Origin: Euperipatoides rowelli
Lineage: Eukaryota > Onychophora > Udeonychophora > Euonychophora > Peripatopsidae
Length of the DNA: 25,320 nucleotides
Assembly: GCA_003024985.2 (NCBI GenBank)
Contig: PXIH01S0004020.1
Direction: 5' to 3' (one strand)
Shown: positions 10,223-19,976 of the stretch, one piece after another
Position numbering within the stretch: position 1 is the stretch's first letter
Layout of the letters: each line of letters starts with the position of its first letter
Made by a program: the position numbers and the translations under genes
The notes under the pieces: model-generated
What the model was told of the DNA's origin: nothing
Databases searched by the model: none
Seen by the model: the letters and a program-made list of their open reading frames with translations, nothing else

Positions 10223-10546
10223 TAACAGGATTCTATGCTCTCGTGATATGACTACCGTCTGGATCCCAGATATGTATTTCCCCCCCAGAGAGATTTTATC
10301 CTTTGGCGACGTCAAATTGACGTCAGCTCGTGGGTTTTATTTTTTTTAAACAAGTTTTTATATGTTTCAGTTTAAATTTTCCAAATTGATTAATTAAACA
10401 AATACTTTTAGGTAAAACAAAACATAAATCAATTTTAAAAAAAATCATTGATAAACCACTTTAAATTCTCATATTCATTGTTTTTTTGAAGCACAATATT
10501 AAATTGTTCTTAGTCATTCATTCTCATTTTCTGCCACTAGATATCA

Positions 10547-10595
10547 CTTAAATTGAACCATATGCAAGCTTGACTTGCATATGGTTCAATTTAAG
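10547..10595. repeat. Perfect hairpin with 22-bp arms
   Basis: CTTAAATTGAACCATATGCA(AG) at 10547-10568 is the exact reverse complement of 10574-10595, with a five-base loop CTTGA. It lies 83 bp after the right end of the TIR element. No flanking coding frame or small-RNA evidence is visible. It is probably a fold-back mutation or a tiny inverted-repeat element, but a structured RNA cannot be excluded. Confidence 0.9.
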
Positions 10596-11617
10596 AGGTG
10601 CTTCAGATCACAAGTGACATACTCCTGGAAGACCCACTGAAGTTATATTTAGGTACAGTAGATACTGTATCTAAAATTTTGTTAAAATGGAGTAAACAAA
10701 GTGTGTGTGGTTTACTGATGTTTGACTATAAATGAAGTGTGCGTCTCTTGAATACTGTGTGGCTTCAATGTCAAAGGTCCCACCCTCTCCCTGGTATAGC
10801 AACTACACAATATGTATAAACAAATCATTAAAAAATGGTTGAAGGCAATGAAATTATTTATAAATTTTATTCCTGACTACTATATAATTTTTTTTAATAT
10901 TGAATATTTAGTTAGTCTCATTGTTGAAGCCACATTAGGGCAAATACTTGTCTACTTTACATCTAAATATATGAAAATATTCTATTAGAAATCTGGGAGT
11001 ATTTGTACACATCCAATAAAATGTTATAAAAATTATATTTTCTTTATATGAACAACATTGATAGAACAAAATAGCAGATAGTTCAAAATCCATGTTTATC
11101 TAAGTTTATTGAATAATAAATTTAGTATGTGTTAGTTATACTCCTAGCAGTTAAATCTCCGGATTATGAACTGACTAAAAGATACATATAGAAAATATAA
11201 CTTGTAATAGAAATAAAATGGTACTTATAATTTCACTGTAGATCGATTTGGTATTAAGCTAACGGTCCGAATTACTAATAATAAATGAAACAATATATAA
11301 AATACTTTGAGACTGAATTTTAGATTGATCTTTGTCAAATAAGAAAATATGGATTTCAAGCATTAGTACAAAAATAATTTTAGAACCAGCCGGTTTGAAT
11401 TATAACCTGAAGTTTTTTCACCTGTATAATATATACTGTACATAAAATAGGTAAAAATAAAAATTGTTAACTGTAATAAAGAAATATAGATCGTCTCTCC
11501 TATGCTTAACAATTGGCTTATTTTAATGTAAAACCACCACGTGGAAGAGCACACATGTATTTATTTATGCTAATTTTCTTCAACATAGGAGCGTAGCTCC
11601 AGCTATAAAACAGTCTA

Positions 11618-11779
11618 GATGAAGTTGTTTGGCATTTCTGCCAGGTGCTTTACCCCAACATCAGAGAATTTTAATTCCATCGTCCTTTGGAACTCAGGTG
11701 TGTGATGGCAGCTTGTGTAAAACTCTGATCCATATTTCGTAGGTGTGAATGGTTCAGCACTTTCTAGTGGATATTCCGG
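11618..11779 (-). pseudogene. Possible short coding relic, unidentified
   Basis: On the minus strand 54 codons are open between stops, with a protein-like composition: PEYPLESAEPFTPTKYGSEF near the start and MELKFSDVGVKHLAEMP near the end. The base composition is less AT-rich than its surroundings. The plus strand of the same segment also reads open for 29 codons from ATG 11620, so the direction is not settled. No splice pair or family match is apparent. It may be a fragment of a retroelement or processed gene. Confidence 0.2.
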
Positions 11780-13648
11780 TAATTTTTAGTATTACCTTTT
11801 TGCCTGATGTATTTATTGATTGAGGCCGAGTTGGACATTTAGTAAAAGAATGCATTGCATTATCTCAACTATAAAAAATACTCTGGTGTTTTTATTCTTT
11901 TTCCTATATATTATAGCACAGACTGAGGACATCGTTGCTTTGACAGTTTTGTGCAAAGCCTACGTTACTACATATAAATTACATTGTTTTGACTATAACG
12001 AAAAACATAAAAATTTAAATATTGACCATTGGCATTTCCTACTAATCATGACTAAGAAATAAATCAAGCACAAACTCAGTGTAAGACAACTTCAAGAAAG
12101 AGTAGAGGAATGTTTGATCAAGTAGAAAGATTCACACACTACCATTTCAATATTGTAGAGAGGGATAGTTCAGGATGATGATAATTATCTGAGGATAAGC
12201 CCTAAACGGATACTTTTGGAATATAGACTACTCCCTAATTTAGCAATTTATTAGGGATTTCTTATTAGCTGAATCTTATAAAAGATATAATGTAGAAAAC
12301 TCACTATTACTCTAATAGGGCTTGGATTACTTTGGATTGTTTTCTTTTTCTGGTTATCTATCTTTAAATGTCTTGTTTTCATGAGGTATGTCTTGCTTTG
12401 GGAAATAACCCCTTTATCTTATTGCAGGGATTTTTTCTCTAGCTTTGGCCATTGGATTGATTTGATAAGTTGTTGGGTTTTGGATATGTGATGTGTCTAT
12501 AGTCCCTTTAAGCTTTTTCATAATGTTAAGTTGTTATAAAATTGTAATAATAACCCAAAGTTTGTGATTACTGCCTCTGAATAGGGTGGCCATCTTGATT
12601 TTGAAGTCAGAGTAACAACTTTGGTGTATCAGCTGACTTGCATGCAGTAGGCCATCAGTTTTTAAATTCTGGAGGTCATTCCTTTGCATTATGGGTGGTC
12701 ACAAAACTTTGTCTTATTAAACTCATTGTCTTTTAATGATATTAAGTTAATGAATGAACTATAGTCCTTGATTCTTTATTTAGAGTTCTTTGAGAAATTT
12801 ATTCTCAAGTTTTGGCTTTCGGAAATGCCAATTTTTATTATGTTTTTCTTTTACTGGAATGCCAAGGGATTCTTAATTACAATATTGTACAACAATTTAT
12901 TTCAATATTTAATTATTAATAACTTATTTTTACTCTATTGAGTAAAGCATTTAACCCTTTCACTATATACTGTAATTGTTTTTAGTCATTTGAGTAAAGC
13001 TGATTTTTTGAAATTATAAAAATATATTTTCATTGCTCTTTGAATTATATATAAACAGTAACAGGACAAATATATTTCAACGTTATTCAATTTTTGCCTA
13101 TTACTATGCCATAGGTCTATGTTGGGAATTATATCAGTAGATACAAATAAGAATAAAACATCAGCTGCAAAAAATTTCTTTGGGAACAAAGTAAGAATTA
13201 AATTTTGGATCTTCACTTGATAGCTTCTTGTGTTTATAAACACACCATTTCTACCTCCACTATTCATTCAAATTATATTCTCTTTAGATATTACCAAGCT
13301 TTCATAATACAAAAGGTGGGGGGGGCTTGGAAATTACAAATTATATTCTTTGAAGACATTTTAAGTATAACATTAAATATTTATAAATTTCAATCATTTT
13401 AAATAGCTATGTAGATAATAAATCCATTTTTTTTTAAAAAAAAAAGTAAAAATTAGTCTTTTTTATCAAGCTTAAATTTTTACAGTTTGCTACTGGAAAC
13501 AATTTATGGTGTAACTATTATTTAAAAGGTTAATATTCTAATAAGTATTGCCAGTTATTTGTTTGTTTTCTTAAGCATTCTATTTAAATTTTGCTTGGAT
13601 TTTATTTCAAGTACTGTAGATGTTAATGGCAATTTTTTTTTCTTCCAG

Positions 13649-13799
13649 ATATCATAGAAATATTAGTGTATCGGATTTGTACAAAATGAGAGATATTGTA
13701 GAAATTCAAGAATTAGAATCTGGACGTATTGTTTGCATTAACCCTGAAGCCAGCTGTCAAAGCCCAGTCAATTCTGATAACAATAATAATTTACAAGAG
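13649..13799 (+). CDS. MARF1: MARF1 exon 4: second half of LOTUS domain 1 and linker
   Basis: The acceptor is TTTTTTCTTCCAG (AG 13647-13648) and the donor is GTACAA (13800). The first A completes AG+A = Arg, giving FEKR-YHRNISVSDLY, which continues LOTUS 1 without a break. ISVSDLYKMRDIVEIQELES followed by GRIVCI are the recognition helix and the wing/strand portion. Vertebrate MARF1 has the very similar LNVSDLYKL.D and NGRLVCL. About 18 residues of Ser/Asn-rich linker follow, ending NNNLQE in phase 0. The exon is 151 bp. The T run directly after the donor (13808-13820) is intronic. Confidence 0.93.
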
Positions 13800-14147
13800 G
13801 TACAATGTTTTTTTTTTTTTTCTAAAATGTTATGAAGTTTATGCAAGAGAATAATATTCAAAATAATAATTTTAAAAAAGTTTCTAGTTTTTTTTTTTCT
13901 CTTTTTATTTTTTGGAGATAGTCTTATAAATGTAGTAAAACTAATCCAGTTTATATTGGAAAATTGCTTTACAATTAGAGACTAAGACAGAGACACTATT
14001 AATCAAAATCTTGATGTATGTGCAACAAATGTCTTATTTAATAAATAAAATGTTTACAATAGATTCTCAATTAAATGAAATGTCAAGCAATTTTATTTAA
14101 TATGCCTGTAGATTTTGTAAGTAAATTCCTTGAATTTATTTGACCAG
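13800..14147 (+). other. MARF1 intron 4
   Basis: The only short intron of the gene in this window, 348 bp, phase 0, GTACAA to TTGACCAG. Simple AT-rich sequence with no embedded repeat, unlike its neighbours. Confidence 0.88.
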
Positions 14148-14329
14148 GAAGTTGAAGAACTCTTAGAAAAACCCTATTGTGAGCTCCATTGTACAGAAAT
14201 AACAGGAACTGGTTGGGCTGAAACAGAAGAGTATGCTGAGCTGCCAATGGTCAAAGAGCCCCTCAAGACCCTGGCGACAAAGGTTCACACTTTGCTGCAG
14301 AGTCATAACGGAACCTTGCCATTGAATAG
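14148..14329 (+). CDS. MARF1: MARF1 exon 5: acidic linker and first half of LOTUS domain 2
   Basis: The acceptor TTGACCAG (AG 14146-14147) and donor GTCTGT (14330) bound 60 codons plus AG of a split codon. Residues 1-40 form a Glu-rich linker (EVEELLEKPYCELHC, then WAETEEYAELP), matching the EELEYHEP-type acidic linker between LOTUS 1 and 2 in vertebrate MARF1. Then LKTLATKVHTLLQSHNGTLP opens LOTUS 2. Vertebrates have [20 protein letters not shown] here, so orthology is very clear. If the donor were ignored, the reading frame would run about 38 codons into the intron and make an artificial tail. Confidence 0.95.
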
Positions 14330-14530
14330 GTCTGTTTTAATGGCTTTATTTAAAATTATTATCGGTATAATCATTAGGTTTATAGATCTAGATCATTTTT
14401 GTTTTTTCAACTTAGCCCATAAATCTATCACAATTAAGAAATAATTTTAGTGAATTAGCAATTTGTATAAAGTTTAAAATTAAATAAAAATTAATATGGA
14501 GTTGATTCTAGTTTCTCCTTCCCATCATTT

Positions 14531-15345
14531 AACCTAAACCATACCTCCATTTTCCAAATATAATTCTCCATTTGCCTCAATATTCCATTTCATATTGTTG
14601 CATTCTTCCATCTACTGTGTAAATAAGTATTCACTATTTTGATTATGACTGATGGAAGTGATGAGTCTTTTAATTCAAGTAAAGGTTTCAATTTAGGATA
14701 GGCTCTATTAATTCTTGTTTAAACTGTTTAGGTGGAAGGTACAGGTGACATTTACACACTCAAAAAAAGATACTGTGAACTTGTAAAGTAATTCCATATG
14801 CTGAGGCTCTAACAATTTGAACTGTATCTATTTCTTCAGGTCATTTAGTCAGTGATGCCAAAATTATCTTTGGTGCTCTTTTTTAAAGAGATTCCAAGCT
14901 TTATTATTTTTATTAGATGTTGTGCCACAGCAGTGCACAGTATTTAAGACATATTCTAATATTTCAGATATTTCTGAAAGTTCTTTGGTGGTTGCTCCCA
15001 TTTTTTTTTTCTGAAACTGTTATACAGTATGTGAAATATTAGAATTCCATTCTCTGGCAGTTGTGTGTTGAACCTTAGTGAGCGCTGGCTAACAGTGGCA
15101 TCAAGGGAAACTACAGCTGTGTCATTGATCGTGATATGGCTGGTATCTATTGCTGGTTGATTGATAAGACGATGTGCTGGGTGAGTGATGGTGTGTTGAA
15201 TAAAGGATTTGGCCTTTTATAGTTTTATAATGAGTCGCTTGGATTTTGGAATCTGTCAGTAATTTGCTTTATCCCTAATCAATGGGATTAGTTGGTTTTA
15301 TCCACTGGAGGAATCCCCACTCACCTGGTTATTTGCAAGTCTGTG
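14531..15345 (-). pseudogene. Decayed minus-strand coding relic, family not recognised
   Basis: Reading right to left on the minus strand, protein-like segments follow each other in different frames. First comes IPPVDKTN or WGFLQWIKPTNPI (about 15300). Then comes a long open piece (15217 down to about 15020) with QHTITHPAHRLINQ, ITINDTAVVSLDA and TVSQRSLRFNTQLPENGIL. Then come ELSEISEILEYVLNTVHCC (about 14980-14920), EEIDTVQIVRASAYG (about 14830), KPLLELKDSSLPSVIIKIV with NTYLHSRWKNATI (about 14680-14590), and NIEANGELYLENGG (about 14575). Stops and frameshifts separate them, one at a ten-T run (15001-15010). This is how an old inserted gene or transposon ORF looks. I cannot name the family; a retroelement polyprotein or a processed pseudogene are both possible. 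Confidence 0.35.
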
Positions 15346-16022
15346 TGAAGTGTGAAATATGTAGTTTTGGGAAATATAGCCTTTAAATTATTTTAATATG
15401 ATTTATTGATTGCCCCTCATTCTTCTCTAGTGTCAGCTATAGGTTAAGGCCTATTTTCAATATATAAATATAGCTCCATGTGTTTACACTTCATAATTAT
15501 AATTGTATTTAAAGCATTGTTAATTATAACAAACACATTAAATTATAATAGCTATTAGTACAATTAATAAAGCATGATTATATTCTAATGATGTTTGACA
15601 TTGTTAATTTAATCAATGAAAACATACTGTACTTATTTAATAAGGATTGTGCTCTTATTAAACTAGCATTTATATTTTATATATTCTGTTGTGAGCAATG
15701 CTTATATTACGTAGTAGCTTCAGCTATATTTAGGATGGAGACACTATCTTATAAATTAGCCAAGTGATCACCCTCCCAATATTTAAAGAATAATATATTG
15801 TATATACTGTACATTAAAAACATAATTNTAAACAATTTAATCCTTTTAAAGTGTATTATGAATATTATTTTCAACTTTCTTAATTTCGTTAAATTTTCCC
15901 CCCAAAAAATGTGTGTTTAATTCATCAAATTTTCTTATTTCATTTAAAAAGTTATGAAAATTCAAGTTTTATACTAATGTTTCTAAACAAACAGAAAGCA
16001 AGCACACAAGGCGTTATAAATG

Positions 16023-16296
16023 GAAAAGTATAAGTCAGCTTTTCACGTCTGCGCATGTTTCATCGAGATGGATAGCAGCCTTTTTTTTTTGTTGTTGTTT
16101 ACAGTCCTAACCTTGCCACAACCCTGAACCCTAACTCCAATGTATTAAACCCACTTTTCCCCAACCCTTTGCTGATAAAGGGGTGAAATAATCTTTTTTT
16201 TGATCGATTTTGATATAATTTCCGGTAAAACTACCATAATGACAAAAATATATGCGCAGATGTTAAAAACGTGTTAAAATTGGACTTATACTTTTC
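16023..16296 (+). mobile_element. Small TIR element, member 3, in intron 5
   Basis: Perfect 14-bp inverted ends: GAAAAGTATAAGTC (16023-16036) and GACTTATACTTTTC (16283-16296). Further inverted similarity (TCTGCGCAT near 16048, ATGCGCAGA near 16252) extends the arms. The interior has TTTACAGTCCTAACCTTGCC, CTGAACCCTAACTCC, GTATTAAACCC and TTGATCGATTTTGATAT in the same order as the two copies inside the intron 3 element. Length 274 bp, no coding capacity. Confidence 0.78.
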
Positions 16297-16435
16297 AATC
16301 GTTAACAGCATCTCAAAACACAGACACACCATTGTTGTCTTAAATTACTAGCAGTTGCCAGCACCTTCCAGATCGCCTTTTAATCCTAAATCAACTAATG
16401 GCATATGACTAAAATAACAAGCTACCTTATTTTTT

Positions 16436-16580
16436 GTATAGTCTTAAACTTCATCACAATCTGAACCCTAATTCCTACTAAGTAATAAATATGCCCCAAC
16501 TCTAATAAGTGGAATAAATCTTCTTGAACGTTGTTTATAATTTTCACACAATTTCCGTTAGCGCAACTGTTAACCAATTG
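16436..16580 (+). mobile_element. Degenerate relative of the small TIR family
   Basis: GTATAGTCTTAAACTTCATC, CTGAACCCTAATTCCTACTA, then AGTAATAAATATGCCCCAAC and GCGCAACTGTTAAC follow the same order as the interior of member 1, but with more divergence. I cannot fix its terminal repeats. It lies 140 bp after member 3. Confidence 0.45.
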
Positions 16581-16896
16581 ATTGTTTTTGGATTAAATAT
16601 AGCTCTGTTTGATTTCTGTTCAACTAAACAATTATGTTTCTAATTATTATTAATATCTTGTTTCTGAAAATTGTACATTGGCTATAAGAATTTTAAAACG
16701 GGTAGCACATATTTATTCCAACACAACATTTGTAAAGATTATTAAAGCAATGTTATTGATCCATTTCAGAAATAAATTAATATTCTTACTTGTATTTGTC
16801 TTTATTCTAATAATAATTATTAATGTTTAGTAAACTTATACACTTGAAATTTAGCAACTCAAAATTTGATCAAATTATTCAGGTGATCAAGTTCTC

Positions 16897-16917
16897 AAAA
16901 AAAAAAAAAAAAAAAAA
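16897..16917. repeat. Poly(A) tract
   Basis: An uninterrupted run of about 21 A. A second one of 19 A lies at 18282-18300. Neither is preceded by a recognisable retroposed body. Confidence 0.9.
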
Positions 16918-17153
16918 GTTTACAATTTATGAGTTCAAGTTATTCCATATTTGACTTGAATTCCTAATTTTTAACAATTTTTTTTTTAAGAAACTTTAGT
17001 ACTCTTTCGTTTCAATATAGTATATGACTTAAGTATTATAGATATAAAAGTGAATTGTGCACGTACAAAAATTCAACTAAATTTGTTAAAATTAATTTAA
17101 AAATCATTACTTTTATTGGTAAAGAAAAAAATTATTTTGTGTTTAAAATTAAT

Positions 17154-18047
17154 TTAAAGTGGTTTATCAATGCTTATTTCAACTTCATTGATTTATGTGT
17201 GTTTTTGTATAAAAATGCTTGTTTAATTAATCAATTTGTTATATTCGGTCCATAAATACATCAAATTTGGACTTTTATGCCAATATGTATCAAATTATCA
17301 AACCTACTTGACGTATTTTGCCAGAAAAATCTCACATGAATTCCAGTAACAGTAATAGTGGTTGACTTGGTTGTCAGACCAGAATAGGGCCGTTTCCTTC
17401 ACAGACCAATCGACATGTAGATCAGTGATTCAAAGCTTTATTTATTTTTTATTTGCAGTCGGTGGTTTTTATAAAGACAATTTGAAACAAACATCAGCAG
17501 GCTGAAAATAAACCTTTAACAGGTTTTATTTGCATTAAAAAATATCTCTAAGAATGTTTAAAAATGGAAGTAATAGTTAACTTGTTCTCATTATCGTGTA
17601 AAGTTAATAAGCTCACATATAAAAGCTCCCAGAGGGTTCCCCCCTCCCTTAAAATTGACTTCAATCCCAAGAATTAGCTCAAAAAAATTATTAATCTTAT
17701 ATTGATGCTAAGAAAATAACTTTTTTTCTCTGTTCTTTTTTTTCATTCTTCAAAACTTTATAACACTTTTGTTGACTATTTTTGTAAACAATAATGTAAT
17801 GAAGTCATGACTAGCGTCTGGATCCCAGATATGCATTTCCTCCAGCCAAAAACCAGCGAGATTTTATCCTTTGGCTACATCAATTTAACGTCAGCAATAG
17901 GGTTTTATTTTTGAAAACAACATAGAAACTTGCAAATTTTTATATGTTTCAGTTTAAATTTTCCAAATTGATTAATTAAACAAATATTTTTAGATAAAAC
18001 TAAACATAAATAAAAAAATAAAAAAATTCATTGATAAACCACTTTAA
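17154..18047. mobile_element. TIR DNA element, copy 2 (894 bp, uninterrupted)
   Basis: The left end TTAAAGTGGTTTATCAATG (17154-17172) and right end CATTGATAAACCACTTTAA (18029-18047) are a perfect 19-bp inverted pair including the TTAA. The interior matches copy 1 in the same orientation: AATTAATCAATTTGTTAT then TTCGGTCCATAAAT, AGACCAATCG....TGTAGATCAGTGATTCAA, AACCTTTAACAGGTTTTATT, GCATTAAAAAATATCTCTAA, GTCTGGATCCCAGATATG, GAGATTTTATCCTTTGGC. It has no transposase. At the two places where copy 1 carries small elements this copy is continuous, so it serves as the empty-site control. Divergence between copies, by eye roughly 15-20%, suggests that neither is recent. Confidence 0.88.
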
Positions 18048-18407
18048 TATTTTTTCTAATATTTGCGCTACATATAAAATTCCTAAACAAAAAAATAATA
18101 GACCATAATACGGTACTTAATTTTACTATCAATAGAAATATTTTTTTGAAAATGTTTAAAATATACAGTATCTTTTATAATAGCTATCATGTGTTTGTAT
18201 TTGAAAGTATATGACCATGTTACATGACATGGTGATACGCTATCTTTAATGGGGAAAAACATAATACTTTCCAGAAATCTTAAAAAAAAAAAAAAAAAAA
18301 TTAATGGATTTAAGCTTTTTATTTAGATAAATGTTTCACACATAGCTGTTTTATTGTAATTTAAATATGCATTAGTACAATATTTCCCCCATTCCTTTGT
18401 TTTTTAG

Positions 18408-18571
18408 CTTTCCTGTTTGTTACGCAAGTGAATTTGACAATTTGGTGACGGTAGAGGAGGGTGGTGTACCTCTTGAACATTTAATTTCATGTGTACCAGG
18501 GATCCTAATTACACAGTCTGCGCGGGGCATAAAAAAAATACAATGGGCCAAAAACAAATTACCTTTATCAG
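18408..18571 (+). CDS. MARF1: MARF1 exon 6: second half of LOTUS domain 2
   Basis: The acceptor TTTGTTTTTTAG (AG 18406-18407) and donor GTGAGA (18572) bound the exon. The first C completes AG+C = Ser, so the spliced protein reads LPLN-SFPVCYASEF, matching the vertebrate LSFPDCY.AEF. The 55 codons continue with GGVPLEHLISCVPG and a final strand IKKIQWAKNK. PLEHLI.CVPG is the LOTUS recognition helix region of domain 2. One base (G) is left for exon 7. No frameshift or stop is present, so the exon appears intact and under protein-level constraint. Confidence 0.95.
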
Positions 18572-18722
18572 GTGAGATATTTTCATATTTAAAAAAAATG
18601 CATTTTTTTTTAAAAATTGTCTCTAAAATAATAAATAAAAATGAAATTTGTTTTATACTATAAAATATTATAGTGATTTTTCTTTTTTTAAAAAAATAAT
18701 TTCTTGGTTATTTTTATAAATT

Positions 18723-18804
18723 TGATATGTTACATCATTTTTTAAAATTACCATTGGTCAAAATGATATGTTACATCATTTTTTAAAATTACCATTGTTC
18801 AAAA
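18723..18804. repeat. 41-bp tandem duplication
   Basis: Two units, 18723-18763 and 18764-18804, differ at only one position (CCATTGGTC versus CCATTGTTC). It lies 150 bp into intron 6. A recent local duplication with no evident function. Confidence 0.92.
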
Positions 18805-19394
18805 TTACTAATGTAAAGGGATAATGGTAATTATTTTAGCTTAGGTATATACCCTTCCTTGCTTTGGTCTGTGTATAGACATCTAATCAAAGGAATGAAA
18901 GCTGATCTTGTTCACCGGTACTCTTACTCGGGAAGGGGATCCTTATGGACCCTCTGACTGGGAGGAGGCAATAAAACATATGAAAAGGCAGGATTGTATC
19001 TCTTATGAAGATGCAATTCAGGCTTATTATAAGATATTCTGATTACATAGCATATTCTCATTGTTTGAATTATTATACTGTAAATTATTATGAACGTGTT
19101 GTGAAAGCTTAACACTTTTAATTGATATTTTTTTTAAAAATAAATTAAAGATAACTTTTGTTATAAAAATACTGACTTTTAAGCATTACAATAATATTGT
19201 TTGCCTAAAAAAAAAGTAAATAACTTATAATAGAGATTGTAAAAATCCAAATTAAATTTCTGAAAACAAATTTTAAAATTATATAGAAAATGTAATAAGA
19301 CAAACTGCACCTCAATTAGAGCTGCAGTCCTGTCTTCTTACATGTCTATACTCTAGCAACAACATACTAAACATCTATCTATGATAGCAAGATA

Positions 19395-19446
19395 TATAAT
19401 TATGTATAATTAGTAACTAATATAATTATGTATAATTAGTAACTAA
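19395..19446. repeat. 26-bp tandem duplication
   Basis: The unit TATAATTATGTATAATTAGT plus AACTAA is present twice without change (19395-19420, 19421-19446). Confidence 0.9.
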
Positions 19447-19485
19447 TTAAATTAAAAACTACGCAAAATTTCCTCAATATGTTGT

Positions 19486-19504
19486 TTGTGTGTGAGTGTG
19501 TGTG
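19486..19504. repeat. GT-rich microsatellite
   Basis: An imperfect (TG)n run at 19486-19504. A purer one of about seven units lies at 19899-19913. Confidence 0.85.
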
Positions 19505-19976
19505 CCAACAAATGTAATGTCTAACACAAGTAAAACAACTATCAAGATGGCTATGAACTTTAATAATAATTTGTGTTATAACCTGGAGATACACCTTCAT
19601 AAATATTGTCTCCAGCTTCTTATATATGTTTTACTCCAACAACAACACTCTGTATAATATTGTCATTACAATAAAGTTTGCTAATAGCATAATAATAATT
19701 TGTTATATTGTTTCTAACTAATAAGACAGTATATTACTCCTGTCTGTTGTAATATAATAATTATCCAAAGATGAAAACCAGCCAGCAACCTGCCCAGAAG
19801 TGGAAGCAAGAAAACAAGTTGCTGTCATTTTGTATTATTAACATTATCATATTTGAACGTTTATTTTTTTTATCATAATAAACATTTGTATGATTTCTGT
19901 GTGTGTGTGTGTGCTGGATTAAGAAATAAGATAAGATAACTTTAGTGATGAGACATAAACTGTCCACAAATATATT

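Larger units (their letters stand above)
9020..10464. mobile_element. TIR DNA element, copy 1 (1.4 kb, nested insertions)
   Basis: The left end reads TTAAAATGGTTTATCAATG (9020-9038) and the right end CATTGATAAACCACTTTAA (10446-10464). These are inverted repeats with one mismatch. Weaker inverted similarity continues about 80 bp inward to a shared TTTAATTAATCAATTTG-like block (about 9089-9105, and about 10383-10400 in reverse). No transposase frame is visible, so it is non-autonomous or decayed. It is 1445 bp including the TTAA at each end. Compared with copy 2 it has two extra blocks of about 250 bp (9243-9485 and 9971-10222), which are separate insertions. A TTAA at both ends could be a target duplication of the piggyBac type or part of the inverted repeat. 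The ends do not start with CCC as classical piggyBac ends do. Confidence 0.85.
8580..13648 (+). other. MARF1 intron 3
   Basis: A 5069-bp GT-AG intron in phase 2. It holds the nested TIR transposon at 9020-10464, a perfect hairpin at 10547-10595, a possible minus-strand coding relic at 11618-11779, and otherwise AT-rich sequence. The part from about 12260 to 13648 shows no feature that I can support. One undetermined base (n) lies at 9431. Confidence 0.85.
14330..18407 (+). other. MARF1 intron 5
   Basis: A 4078-bp GT-AG intron in phase 2. It contains a minus-strand coding relic (14531-15345), a 274-bp TIR element (16023-16296), a weaker relative of it (about 16436-16580), an A tract at 16897-16917, and the 894-bp TIR element at 17154-18047. 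From 15350 to 16020 it is plain AT-rich sequence with one undetermined base at 15828. Confidence 0.85.

Noticed and set aside
13205-13402. Overlapping short frames at 12986-13402 on both strands
   Set aside because: AT-rich chance frames with no motif. Neither connects to a MARF1 exon.
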